Part shown: piece after piece, positions 17,432 to 26,458 of the stretch | Layout: the number at the start of each line of letters is the position of its first letter | Position numbering within the stretch: the first letter of the stretch is position 1 | Translations under genes and position numbers: made by a program | Notes under the pieces: model-generated | Told to the model about the DNA's origin: nothing | Seen by the model: the letters and a program-made list of their open reading frames with translations, nothing else | Database searches by the model: none | Origin: AAA164-E04 sp964342825 | Lineage (GTDB): Bacteria > Verrucomicrobiota > Verrucomicrobiia > Limisphaerales > AAA164-E04 | Reading direction: 5' to 3' | Length of the DNA: 64,000 bases | NCBI GenBank assembly: GCA_964342825.1 | Contig: CAYFHO010000002.1 | Coordinates: forward strand, 1-64,000

Positions 17432-18112
17432 TTAACGGCGTCGTCGCATGAATCCGAAGAGTGAGCCGATACCCAGAAGAGCAAGAGCAACAGTGCCTGG
17501 CTCAGGAACAGCAACGATCTGTGCGGCCAGATTAGCTGTGGTTAGAGGAATCTGGCGAAGAGCCCAGTCACCGTCGGCAGGACGAACCCAGACATCATCG
17601 AAGCTTGTTCCAACATCAGGTGGGTTACGGATCAAGAGTCCGACGTTCTGAGCACCAGCCAAATTGCTGAATTCGACGGTAAAAGTAAACCAATCTTGAG
17701 GAACAGGAACAGAAAGTCCAGTAATCTCAATTTGATTGAAATCAGCTAACAATGGAATTGGATCACTCTCATAGAGCAATGTGGATGGCTCCTGCTGATT
17801 GGAAGGAACACCGTCAACAAATTCGACAGCACCATCATTCGCTCTGAAGCGAACAATTGCGTTTCCAGCTGCTTCAGAAGAAAAATACTCAAGTCTAAAC
17901 TCGGTGACTAAACGCTCGGTCCCAGCCATATGCAGCTGATCACCAAACTCGAAAGTAGGATCTTCTGGAACGAAAGTACCAAGGATTGGATCCGAAGAGT
18001 TGTCATAAATGACTTCGCTCTGAGCGTATGCTGATGCGATTGTCGCCACTGCGGCAAAGGCACACACCAGCCCTTTGATTGAGTTTGTTCTGGTTCTCAT
18101 ATTTGCGTTCAT
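17432..18112 (-). CDS. PEP-CTERM sorting-domain protein
   Basis: The product is 226 aa. The N-terminal signal peptide (to about residue 31, SAYAQ) is followed by a beta-rich domain beginning EVIYDNSSDPI. The C-terminus is a canonical PEP-CTERM tail: VPEPGTVALALLGIGSLFGF followed by MRRRR. Such proteins are exported, processed by an exosortase and anchored or secreted to the cell surface or exopolysaccharide. The body resembles other small PEP-CTERM proteins with a choice-of-anchor-like domain, and no catalytic motif is visible. It has its own promoter candidate and a strong terminator, so it is probably monocistronic. An alternative start is the ATG at 18100. Confidence 0.9.
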   Translation of the reverse strand: MNANMRTRTNSIKGLVCAFAAVATIASAYAQSEVIYDNSSDPILGTFVPEDPTFEFGDQLHMAGTERLVTEFRLEYFSSEAAGNAIVRFRANDGAVEFVDGVPSNQQEPSTLLYESDPIPLLADFNQIEITGLSVPVPQDWFTFTVEFSNLAGAQNVGLLIRNPPDVGTSFDDVWVRPADGDWALRQIPLTTANLAAQIVAVPEPGTVALALLGIGSLFGFMRRRR

Positions 18113-18290
18113 CTTGTCAGTTGCTAATGCTTCTACTTCAAATTTTTGATACAGCCAAGCAAATCCTTATTTGTAACGACATGCACAATACTGGCCGCGA
18201 TCCAAATTGTCAAGCCCTTAAATGAGGCTACAGAAACCGCGAGCTGGCATGGGGTTGATCACAAGGTCTCCTTTCGCCGCTAACGACACC

Positions 18291-18318
18291 ACAATAGCGA
18301 TAATCCATTAGTTGTCAA
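18291..18318 (-). promoter_or_regulatory. Putative sigma70 promoter of the PEP-CTERM gene
   Basis: Read on the minus strand, TTGACA (18318-18313) is separated by 16 bp from TATTGT (18296-18291). This implies a leader of about 170 nt before the start at 18112. The rest of the 421-bp stretch 18113-18533 shows no gene or clear repeat. Confidence 0.4.
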
Positions 18319-18533
18319 TCGAATAATTATGAAATGACACCCAAAAATTCAGGATTTTTCACTCCAAAAAAGGGTCATCTTACCGCCCCATCATTCACCT
18401 GTGAAAACATATGATTTAGAATCGGAATAGGCCTGAGTCTGCGGGTCGTTTAGGGAATCCCCGTCAATAATTAAAAGAAAAAGGACAGTTTGTTATTCAA
18501 AATTGGCTTCAAGGGTCAAAAAATCAAATGAAG

Positions 18534-19418
18534 TCACTCAGGAATAACGTCCACAGCCACATCGAGTGTGTGGTTTCCTGCTCCACGAATCACTCCAACA
18601 ATTGGCGCGACATCGTTGTAATCCCTACCCCACCCGATTTTGATATGGTGTAAGGTCGGAATGCACCCATTGGTTGGATCCAATTCAATCCACCCAATAC
18701 CAGGACAATAAAATGCCAACCAGGCATGGGATGCATCAGCTCCAATGAGTTTAGGAATTCCCGGCGGAGGCTGTGTTTCGAGGTATCCACTCACATATTG
18801 TGCAGGCAAACCCATTCCCCTAAAACAAGCGATGGCTAGTTGGGCAAAATCCTGACAAACCCCCCTGCGACGTTCCATGACTTCACTCACCGGAGTAGCC
18901 ACATCAGTTGCAACAGGATCAAAGGTAAACTCATTGAAAATACGTTCGGTCAGGTCTTTAGCTGCGGAAAGGATGGGTCTACCGCGTGCAAACGATTGCT
19001 CCGCAAAGGCGGTGATTGCCTTGCTTGGCTTGATCAAAGGAGAGTCATAAATGAATTCCATGGCTTCCAGCGCCTGATTCCCCCTGTCTGCTGCCATTTG
19101 AAATTTAACCGTTTCCCAAGCTGGTGTCTCTTCCGGTTCAGGCCAGAATGGCATGGAAATGGTTACTCTGCTTTCACTGGTAACGACAAATTCCTCGTGT
19201 GGCTGGTCAATGGTAAAATGATGACAAAGATTTCCAAAATAATCCGTGAACCCAACGCCTGTATCGCAAAGTGGAGAAACACTGAGCTTAAAATCCAAAC
19301 ATTTTTGATGTCGCATGTCCCTTGGGCGCAATCTGACAAGATGGGTCCCCTCTGAAACATTCGCACCGTATGCATACGATGTACGATGAACGATTCGATA
19401 ATTAATGTAATTCATCAC
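18534..19418 (-). CDS. Transglutaminase-like cysteine protease-fold protein
   Basis: The product is 294 aa. An N-terminal transglutaminase-associated beta region (MNYINYRIVHRTSYAYGANV) precedes a transglutaminase-like domain with the catalytic triad Cys188 (RRGVCQDFA), His231 (DASHAWLAFY) and Asp247 (IELDPTNG). There is no signal peptide, so it is cytoplasmic. Members of this family in the same gene cluster elsewhere are thought to cleave or form isopeptide-type bonds on a peptide made by the neighbouring ATP-grasp proteins. No substrate is known. It is the last gene of a five-gene minus-strand operon, with a 7-bp gap after the ATP-grasp/alpha-E fusion. Confidence 0.9.
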   Translation of the reverse strand: MMNYINYRIVHRTSYAYGANVSEGTHLVRLRPRDMRHQKCLDFKLSVSPLCDTGVGFTDYFGNLCHHFTIDQPHEEFVVTSESRVTISMPFWPEPEETPAWETVKFQMAADRGNQALEAMEFIYDSPLIKPSKAITAFAEQSFARGRPILSAAKDLTERIFNEFTFDPVATDVATPVSEVMERRRGVCQDFAQLAIACFRGMGLPAQYVSGYLETQPPPGIPKLIGADASHAWLAFYCPGIGWIELDPTNGCIPTLHHIKIGWGRDYNDVAPIVGVIRGAGNHTLDVAVDVIPE

Positions 19419-19425
19419 TAGCGTA

Positions 19426-21933
19426 TCATTTACGCACGAGGCTAAAGTATTGTTGAGTCAGAGCATCTGATACACCACATACCTGCTGTTCGATTTCATC
19501 AAAAACCCCCTCAAGTCTGAGCTTGTCACCTTTAGTGATGTTATCTACGAGGTCTCCATACCAGGATTCAGTTACCGAATTTTGGATCAATTGCATTTGA
19601 CGGTCTACAGGAGTCTCACCTTTGGCACCTGACTCCCCGGGAAGAGCAAGCGCATGTGATTGAAGTCGATCCAAGTTAAACCTGAGTGAACGGGGATTTG
19701 AACCGTCCATTAATAGAGTTCGAAGCACCAAACCTAGTTCCGGTTCTGAGTAATGCTGTCTGCGATAAGTCATTGAACTGTCGCATACTTCAAGAAGTGG
19801 ATTCAAAAGCAGTTCAGTATCCCCAGGCAGAATGATAATATTTTTGATGAGAAAACACAAATTTTGCGAGCGTTCGATGCGTTTACCAAAATCCAAAAAA
19901 CGCCACTCATATCCCCTGACCACATTTTCGTTCTGCATCCCTGAGAAAGCAGATAAATACATCAACAAATCGTGGTTCACACTCAGTAGTTCGCCTGCAT
20001 TCAATGTGGCTTCACGATCTCCGGGAAACTCATTGAGCTGATTCAAAACTCTCCAGGTTTGATTGGAAAATCGATCCCGAATTGAGACGGCAATGTTAAA
20101 CAACTTTTTGCATAGATCATAGACTCCCCCTTGACAGTTCTCCCCAAAATAAACCTCTGTAATCGCAGAGATTAATCCAGAAAAATCGTATTCTGTTACA
20201 GAGGAGAAAGGGGTTAAACCTGTCTGGCCAAGCAAATTGGCCATCTGAAGAGCCTGACCTTCCCTACGTGGTTCATTACTTTCAACGAGCCTGGAAATAA
20301 TGACATTAAGATTGAGCGCAAGCTGTTCTAATCTCTCTGCATACCTTCCCAACCAGAAAAAATTGTCCGCGGTCCTGCTTGGAACTCCTGTTTCCATTCG
20401 CTTGGCAGGGCGGGACTCCAGAACAATTAAGGGTAAACCAGCATCAAAACTTCTTCTGCCTAGCACCCATGTATCCTTGCTGCCACCAGAAAGTTGAAGC
20501 CCCTTCAGAGGTGAATGCTCGAAACCGGAAACTTTGGTTAACCCACCGGGCAAGACAGAATAAGAATCCCCCGTGGCCGTGACAAATACCCTCAGAACAA
20601 TTGGGCGGCTTTCCATTTGCTGCCCGTTCCAAACCGGGGCGGTAGAGAGCTGGACCGGTCTTTGACCCACGAATTCATGAGGCCATTTCTGGATACTTCC
20701 CCTAAGTTTCTCAATTTCTGGACCAGACAGTTCAATACCGCTATAGGTCGATCGCTTGTGGGTGGTAAACGTACGCTTGATGATCAGCTGGTCAAGGTGC
20801 TCCAAGACGTAGCGGCAATGACGAACGTCGCCACACCACCAGGTTTCTGCATTCGGCAATATCAGTTCCTCGCCCAATAAACGAAAGGATAAATTCGCGA
20901 GTGTGGGCAGCAATGCCGGAGTTTCGACAACAGCAGAACCCAAGCTGTTGGCAATGGCTACATTTCCAAATCTGGCTGCCTGCACCAACCCGGGAATGCC
21001 GCTAATCGACTGCTGATTGAGCTCTAGTGGATCACATAATGTATCATTTACCCTCCTTAATATGACATCCACCCTTTGCGGCCCTTCTACGGTTTTTAGA
21101 AAAACCTGATTCTGTCGGACCGTCAGATCTCCGCCCTCCGCCAATGTAAAGCCCAGGTATCGAGCCAATAGAGAGTGCTCGTAATGAGCTGGGCTCCGGG
21201 AACCTGAAGTCAGTAGCACAACTCGTGGATATCGGTCTAAATTTGGGTTCAACCCGATTAAATTTTGCCGAAGTAAGTCAAAAAAACGGCTAAGGCCCCC
21301 GACTTCCAATCCTGCGAATAAATCTTGATGCACCCGCCCAATGATTGAACGATTCTCCAAAGCATATCCCAAACCATTTGGATTTTGAATTCTATCATCC
21401 AACACCCACCATTGCCCTGTGGGTGATCTGGCCAAATCTACGGCATGAAGTTGAAGATGACCTCGCCGGGGAACTGGTATCCCGCGACAAGCACGAAGAT
21501 AGTTGGGATTTGCATAAAGGAGTGCGGGTGGAATATCCCCATCTCGGAGCAGGAACTGTGGGTTTTCATAGATATCTTGGAGAATGAGGTTGTGCAGTCG
21601 GGATCGCTGAATGATTCCCCGCTCAATGGTGGACCATTCCTCTTGCGATATGACGTAAGGCAGCAGATCAAGCTCCCATGGTCGCCGTGCATTTCCTTCG
21701 TGAGTGGCGGTGTGATAGGTTACTCCGTGATTTCTGAGTATTCGCTGGGTATGGTTAAATCGATTACCCAGTTCTTCCACCCCAAGTGCACCCAGTCTTT
21801 CGATAAATGGCCTCCAATGATCCCGCAGAGCTCCTCCGGGTAATCGCATCTCATCATAACTGCCCAGGGGAGGCAATGAAGCATTCAACCACTGCGGCAA
21901 TTCGCAGGTCATGTTTTGAATCATGTTCATCAA
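19426..21933 (-). CDS. Circularly permuted ATP-grasp / alpha-E fusion protein
   Basis: The product is 835 aa. Residues about 1-490 are a circularly permuted ATP-grasp type 2 domain (DUF404/DUF407: WWVLDDRIQNPNGLGYALENR, VDVILRRVNDTLCDPLEL, LPGGLTKVSGF, GGSKDTWVL). Residues about 525-835 are an alpha-E (DUF403) helical domain beginning SRTADNFFWLGRYAER. ATP-grasp enzymes join a carboxylate to an amine through an acyl-phosphate. Alpha-E is an accessory domain found only next to these enzymes. The same two domains are encoded as separate genes at 26452-27897 and 25424-26458, so this operon has both a fused and a split version. The start at 21933 could also be an in-frame ATG a few codons later. 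Confidence 0.93.
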   Translation of the reverse strand: MMNMIQNMTCELPQWLNASLPPLGSYDEMRLPGGALRDHWRPFIERLGALGVEELGNRFNHTQRILRNHGVTYHTATHEGNARRPWELDLLPYVISQEEWSTIERGIIQRSRLHNLILQDIYENPQFLLRDGDIPPALLYANPNYLRACRGIPVPRRGHLQLHAVDLARSPTGQWWVLDDRIQNPNGLGYALENRSIIGRVHQDLFAGLEVGGLSRFFDLLRQNLIGLNPNLDRYPRVVLLTSGSRSPAHYEHSLLARYLGFTLAEGGDLTVRQNQVFLKTVEGPQRVDVILRRVNDTLCDPLELNQQSISGIPGLVQAARFGNVAIANSLGSAVVETPALLPTLANLSFRLLGEELILPNAETWWCGDVRHCRYVLEHLDQLIIKRTFTTHKRSTYSGIELSGPEIEKLRGSIQKWPHEFVGQRPVQLSTAPVWNGQQMESRPIVLRVFVTATGDSYSVLPGGLTKVSGFEHSPLKGLQLSGGSKDTWVLGRRSFDAGLPLIVLESRPAKRMETGVPSRTADNFFWLGRYAERLEQLALNLNVIISRLVESNEPRREGQALQMANLLGQTGLTPFSSVTEYDFSGLISAITEVYFGENCQGGVYDLCKKLFNIAVSIRDRFSNQTWRVLNQLNEFPGDREATLNAGELLSVNHDLLMYLSAFSGMQNENVVRGYEWRFLDFGKRIERSQNLCFLIKNIIILPGDTELLLNPLLEVCDSSMTYRRQHYSEPELGLVLRTLLMDGSNPRSLRFNLDRLQSHALALPGESGAKGETPVDRQMQLIQNSVTESWYGDLVDNITKGDKLRLEGVFDEIEQQVCGVSDALTQQYFSLVRK

Positions 21934-22113
21934 TAACCTAAGGGACCTACTTCAATAGCCGCGCAATCAGATTGCATTCAGTCAGTGTGTTGCAAGTCGA
22001 TCTGTGGACGTAGACACTCGAGCATAGCATCACAGGTGTCAAGAACTCGGCTATGATGTTATGTTTCCATCACCAATGTGTGTCCTCATCCCTTCAATCA
22101 AAGGATCGTGTCA

Positions 22114-25100
22114 TCAAACCATTCTCAAATCGAGTGTCATGGGAAAGTCACGATTAGCCTCAATAGGATGACTTTGGATATCCCCGCCAGTGTGTCCTTC
22201 TCGAATAAACCGAGCCAACCTCCGACTCTCGGCTTCATATGCATTAACCGGAAAAGTGGTGGGGTTACGGCCGGATGGATCGCCCACATGATACTGGCAT
22301 CCACCTATGGAACGTCCGTTCCATGTGTCAACTATGTCAAAAGTCAAAGGTGCATGGACTCCGATGGTTGGATGCAGGCATTCAGGCGGCTGCCAGGCCC
22401 GATAGCGCACTCCGGCCACTACTTCACCTTTCGTTCCCGTCGGATGTAGCGGGATGGGAACGTGGTTGCAAAGAACGCTAAACCGTGACTCTGTCATACC
22501 AGAAACCTTCACCTGGAGTCTTTCAACGGAGGAATCCACATAGCGGGAGGTGCCTGAGGAAGAGCCTTGTTCTCCCAGGACATGCCAGGGCTCCAAGGCA
22601 TGCCTAAGCTCGACATGTAGGCCACGTTGCACAATTTCACCGTGCTTCGGAAAACGAAATTCAAAATGAGGATCAAACCATTCTGATTTTATCCCAATTC
22701 CGTGATCCTGAAGATCCTTGACCACGTCCTCAAAATCCAATCGGTTGAACAAGGGTAACATGAACCGATCGTGGATCTGTGTTCCCCAACGGACAAGTTT
22801 ACCCTCGTAAGGATCCTCCCATAATCGGGAGATGATTGCCCTTAACAATAGCTGCTGAACCAGGCTCATTCGAGGATGCGGAGGCATTTCAAATGCTCTC
22901 ATTTCAAGCAATCCCAATCTGCCGGTTGAGGAATCTGGATCATACATTTTATCAATGCAGAACTCAGCTCGATGAGTGTTTCCTGTGATGTCCACAAGAA
23001 GGTTTCTATAGATCCTGTCAATTTGCCATGGAGCCAGTTGAGTCGCCTCTGAAACCAGCGAATTTGCAATTTCCAGTTCATAAAGGCTGTCGTTTCTGGC
23101 TTCATCCACACGTGGATGCTGGCTCGTCGGCCCGATGAACATCCCACTGAACAAAAACGAAAGCGAGGGATGATGCTGCCAGAAAGTTACCAGGCTTTTT
23201 AACAAATCGGGTCGTCTAATGAAGGGGCTATCAGAGGGTACAGAAGAACCCATCGTAATATGATTCCCCCCACCAGTCCCAGTGTGGCGACCGTCTATCA
23301 GGAATTTTTCTGTTCCAAGACGGGCCAGCCTAGCCTGCTCATACACCAAAGATGTCATTTTCCGCAGTTCTGGCCACGAAGCAGAAGGCGTAACATTGAC
23401 CTCAATGACTCCGGGATCAGGTGTAATTTTTATTTCCGAAATGTTGGGGTGAAAAGGGGGAGTCTCCCCTTCGATAGTCACAGGAATTCCGGTGACTTTG
23501 GCTGTAGATTCGACCAGGGAAATGAGTTCGAAATAATCTTCAGCAGTCGGAACCGGCGGCATGAATACATGCAGAACCCCACCACGAGGTTCCACGCACA
23601 AGGCGGTTCTCACGAAATGAGATTTTTCGGCATCCTTCTTTTTGAGCTTTTCAGAGGACAAGGCATGCTGACTGAGCGGGTCGCCCGGTGTTGTTTCCCT
23701 TTGATGCAAATCATGGAAACTGAATGGATCGGGCGGGATCACTCGCGGCTCTTTGGATGGCTGCAACCAAGGTAGTGAATCCATGGGGAGTCGAAGCCCC
23801 ATGGGAGAATCCCCGGGGATCAAATACAGGTGTTTTCTCCTTAAATGCCATTTACCGGTTTCCCACTCAAGAGTTTCAGGATGTTTTCGTAATGGCAATG
23901 CATAACCAACTGTCTCATCAAGTCCGGATTCAAATATTCTGGCCAGTCGCTGCCGCTCCACTTTGTCGGTCAGTTTGGAATCCAAAGGATCCACATTTTC
24001 AGGAAGACGCTGCTCTCGCCACAGGTAATACCAAACATCTTCGTGTGCCGGCATGATGGTTTCTTCTCCCAATCGAAGTTGCTCGGCAAGAGTCGCAATA
24101 AATTGTTTGGCCTCTTCACTTCCCGTATCAAGTGAATCCTGATTCCACGCAAACAATGACTCATCCTTCCAGACGGGAATACCATCCTTGCGCCAAATGC
24201 AGCTGAGCGCCCATCGCGGCAATGGCTCACCTGGATACCATTTTCCCTGGCCATGATGCATTAAACCTCCCGGAGCGAGCTGAGATTTGAGTTTCCATGA
24301 AAGATCCTTGGCCAGTTTGAGTTTGTTGGGACTCAAGGCGGTGAAGTTCCATTCCTCTCCGTCCATGTCATCAATGCTGACAAAAGTGGGTTCCCCACCC
24401 ATCGTCAGGCGAACATCCGAGCGATCCAGTTTCTCATCAAGGGTTTCTCCCAATGCATTGATTTCAGACCAGGTTTCTTCTGAATAAGGCAGGGTGACTC
24501 TGGGAATTTCTTTGATTCGCCGCACCTCCATGTGATGCTCGAATTCAACTTCACAAACCCCAGTGCTGCCTGTAATGGGCGCCGCACCACCTGGTTCTGG
24601 CGTGCAAGCCAGGGGTATGTGACCCTCCCCTGCCAACAAACCGGAGGTCGGATCAAGGCCAATCCAACCGGCACCGGGAATGTAGACCTCGCACCAGGCA
24701 TGCAAATCGGTAAAATCGTGATCCGTTCCGGACGGCCCATCCAGCGACTTGACATCAGGCTTCAATTGAATCAGGTACCCGGATGTGAATCTCGCGGCAA
24801 GCCCCAGCCATCTCAAAAGCTGGACAAGCAACCAGGCGGTGTCACGACAGGATCCAGATCCCTTCTTCAAAGTTTCCTCAGGGGATTGAACGCCGGGCTC
24901 CAGGCGGATTAAATAGCGAATATCCCTACTTAATTGCTGATTCAGATCCACCAGGAAATCGATGGTTTTCTTGGATTTGCGTGGGATGGTTTTGGCATAA
25001 TTCAGGAATGCAGGTCCACGTGGCTCCTGCTTCATATAGGGCGACAATTCTTTCTTCAGCCATTTTTCGTAAGAGAAAGGAAATTTTTCCGCTGAGGTCT

Positions 25101-25386
25101 CAATGAAAAAATCGAATGGATTGAGCACCACCATTTCAGCGACCAAATCCACTTCGACCTTGAGTTCACTCAAGGGAGTGGGAAAAACGCCTCTCGCCAG
25201 GTAGTTTCCAAATGGATCTTGTTGCCAATTAAGGAAATGATCCTTGGAAGAAAGCCTCAACGAATAACTCAGCACCCTGGTGCGACAATGTGGTGCAGGC
25301 CTCAACCTGATCAGGTGAGGATGATGACTCACGGGATGCTTGTACTTATAAATGCTCTGATGGTTAAGAGCTACATGTATGGACAT
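22114..25386 (-). CDS. Transglutaminase-DUF2126 large protein
   Basis: The product is 1090 aa. Residues about 1-270 are a transglutaminase-like domain with Cys180 (GSGSCRDTAWLL), His229 (DLHAWCEVY) and Asp245 (IGLDPTSG). From about 300 to the end is DUF2126 (RLTMGGEPTFVS, RHTGTGGGNHITMG, AEFCIDKMYDP, RAFEMPPHPRMS), a domain whose fold in other analyses is related to glutamine-synthetase/amidoligase (COOH-NH2 ligase) enzymes. It would therefore combine ligase-like and protease-like activities in one chain. It lies in the middle of the operon, 37 bp after the alpha-E gene. A 180-bp gap separates it from the next gene. Length and order are typical of the family. Confidence 0.92.
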   Translation of the reverse strand: MSIHVALNHQSIYKYKHPVSHHPHLIRLRPAPHCRTRVLSYSLRLSSKDHFLNWQQDPFGNYLARGVFPTPLSELKVEVDLVAEMVVLNPFDFFIETSAEKFPFSYEKWLKKELSPYMKQEPRGPAFLNYAKTIPRKSKKTIDFLVDLNQQLSRDIRYLIRLEPGVQSPEETLKKGSGSCRDTAWLLVQLLRWLGLAARFTSGYLIQLKPDVKSLDGPSGTDHDFTDLHAWCEVYIPGAGWIGLDPTSGLLAGEGHIPLACTPEPGGAAPITGSTGVCEVEFEHHMEVRRIKEIPRVTLPYSEETWSEINALGETLDEKLDRSDVRLTMGGEPTFVSIDDMDGEEWNFTALSPNKLKLAKDLSWKLKSQLAPGGLMHHGQGKWYPGEPLPRWALSCIWRKDGIPVWKDESLFAWNQDSLDTGSEEAKQFIATLAEQLRLGEETIMPAHEDVWYYLWREQRLPENVDPLDSKLTDKVERQRLARIFESGLDETVGYALPLRKHPETLEWETGKWHLRRKHLYLIPGDSPMGLRLPMDSLPWLQPSKEPRVIPPDPFSFHDLHQRETTPGDPLSQHALSSEKLKKKDAEKSHFVRTALCVEPRGGVLHVFMPPVPTAEDYFELISLVESTAKVTGIPVTIEGETPPFHPNISEIKITPDPGVIEVNVTPSASWPELRKMTSLVYEQARLARLGTEKFLIDGRHTGTGGGNHITMGSSVPSDSPFIRRPDLLKSLVTFWQHHPSLSFLFSGMFIGPTSQHPRVDEARNDSLYELEIANSLVSEATQLAPWQIDRIYRNLLVDITGNTHRAEFCIDKMYDPDSSTGRLGLLEMRAFEMPPHPRMSLVQQLLLRAIISRLWEDPYEGKLVRWGTQIHDRFMLPLFNRLDFEDVVKDLQDHGIGIKSEWFDPHFEFRFPKHGEIVQRGLHVELRHALEPWHVLGEQGSSSGTSRYVDSSVERLQVKVSGMTESRFSVLCNHVPIPLHPTGTKGEVVAGVRYRAWQPPECLHPTIGVHAPLTFDIVDTWNGRSIGGCQYHVGDPSGRNPTTFPVNAYEAESRRLARFIREGHTGGDIQSHPIEANRDFPMTLDLRMV

Positions 25387-25423
25387 ATTTTGGGAGGAAT
25401 CAGTCTGTTAGGTAAATTCACGA

Positions 25424-26458
25424 TTATTGGACCTGCGTCTGGCCCTCACTGTCGATAAAAACATCGTGAATTTGAGCAGAAGCACGAAAGTTACTTCGAA
25501 ATGCCGATTTCGGTTTTTTACGTGCAAAGAAGGTATTTGAAATTTCAGTCCCAACTTCGTTCATTTTAGATTGCAGTTGGTCAATGTATTGATGCAAACC
25601 TGACTCTATCACCTTGTTGATCTGGGCATAAACGAGATCTGAACAAAGCGAGCCGAGCACTCTTTCAGCCTTTGAATGAGCCTGGAATTCTGGTGTTCCT
25701 GATATGGAATGCAGCGAATGACGGGCCCTCGACAGGCAAAAACTCACCGAACGAGGAAAGGCGTGATTGAGCAAAAGGAATTCAACAACTTTTGTCGGTT
25801 CAATGGGACCACAAGTTTTACGATACATTTCGAATGCAGTTGCAGATCTCAATACAGCACCCCATTGAATGTAGTCAATCGGTTCACCCACTTCATCGGC
25901 AGACTTCAACAGAATGAAGTACTTCACGTCAAGAATCCTCGAAGTCTTGTCTGCTCGTTCCAGCATCCGACCCAGATGGGAAAAATGCCATGCCTCTCCA
26001 CGAATCATTGTTGAATCTGTCAAACCAATGAAAGTTGCGGCACCTCGGCGAATCTGAAGAAAGAACCGATTCAGGGATTCCAGAGAATCTTTCTGTTCCA
26101 CAGAATCACGCACAAATAAATAGAACTCATTCAACTGCTGCCACATGGATGAAGTGATGATCTCCCTGACTGTCCTCGCGTTTTCACGTGCATTCCTTAG
26201 GCAAGATAAAATGGAATTCGGATTACTTTCATCAAAAGCCAGGAACTGAATCACGTTGTCCTGACTGGCTGTTTCGTATCGTTTGAAAAATGCCTTATGG
26301 TCGCCCGAGGTGTTAATCAGCGGCAGCCACTGCTGTTCCTGGCCGACATCTGAATCGAGCATCAAATGCAGGTTTACACTGATGAAACGTGCGACATTAT
26401 CCGCACGTTCAATATTACGACTCATCCAATAAATTGAATCTGCAACTCGACTTAACAT
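25424..26458 (-). CDS. Alpha-E domain protein (DUF403)
   Basis: The product is 344 aa and consists of a single all-helical alpha-E domain starting MLSRVADSIYWMSRNIERAD, the canonical start of the family. The ATG at 26458 lies inside the upstream ATP-grasp gene (7-bp overlap), showing translational coupling. A longer frame from 26482 exists but is not family-like. Alpha-E proteins are always encoded with circularly permuted ATP-grasp and transglutaminase genes and are assumed to be partners of the ligase. No enzyme activity has been shown. The homologous domain is fused to an ATP-grasp in the 19426-21933 product. Confidence 0.92.
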   Translation of the reverse strand: MLSRVADSIYWMSRNIERADNVARFISVNLHLMLDSDVGQEQQWLPLINTSGDHKAFFKRYETASQDNVIQFLAFDESNPNSILSCLRNARENARTVREIITSSMWQQLNEFYLFVRDSVEQKDSLESLNRFFLQIRRGAATFIGLTDSTMIRGEAWHFSHLGRMLERADKTSRILDVKYFILLKSADEVGEPIDYIQWGAVLRSATAFEMYRKTCGPIEPTKVVEFLLLNHAFPRSVSFCLSRARHSLHSISGTPEFQAHSKAERVLGSLCSDLVYAQINKVIESGLHQYIDQLQSKMNEVGTEISNTFFARKKPKSAFRSNFRASAQIHDVFIDSEGQTQVQ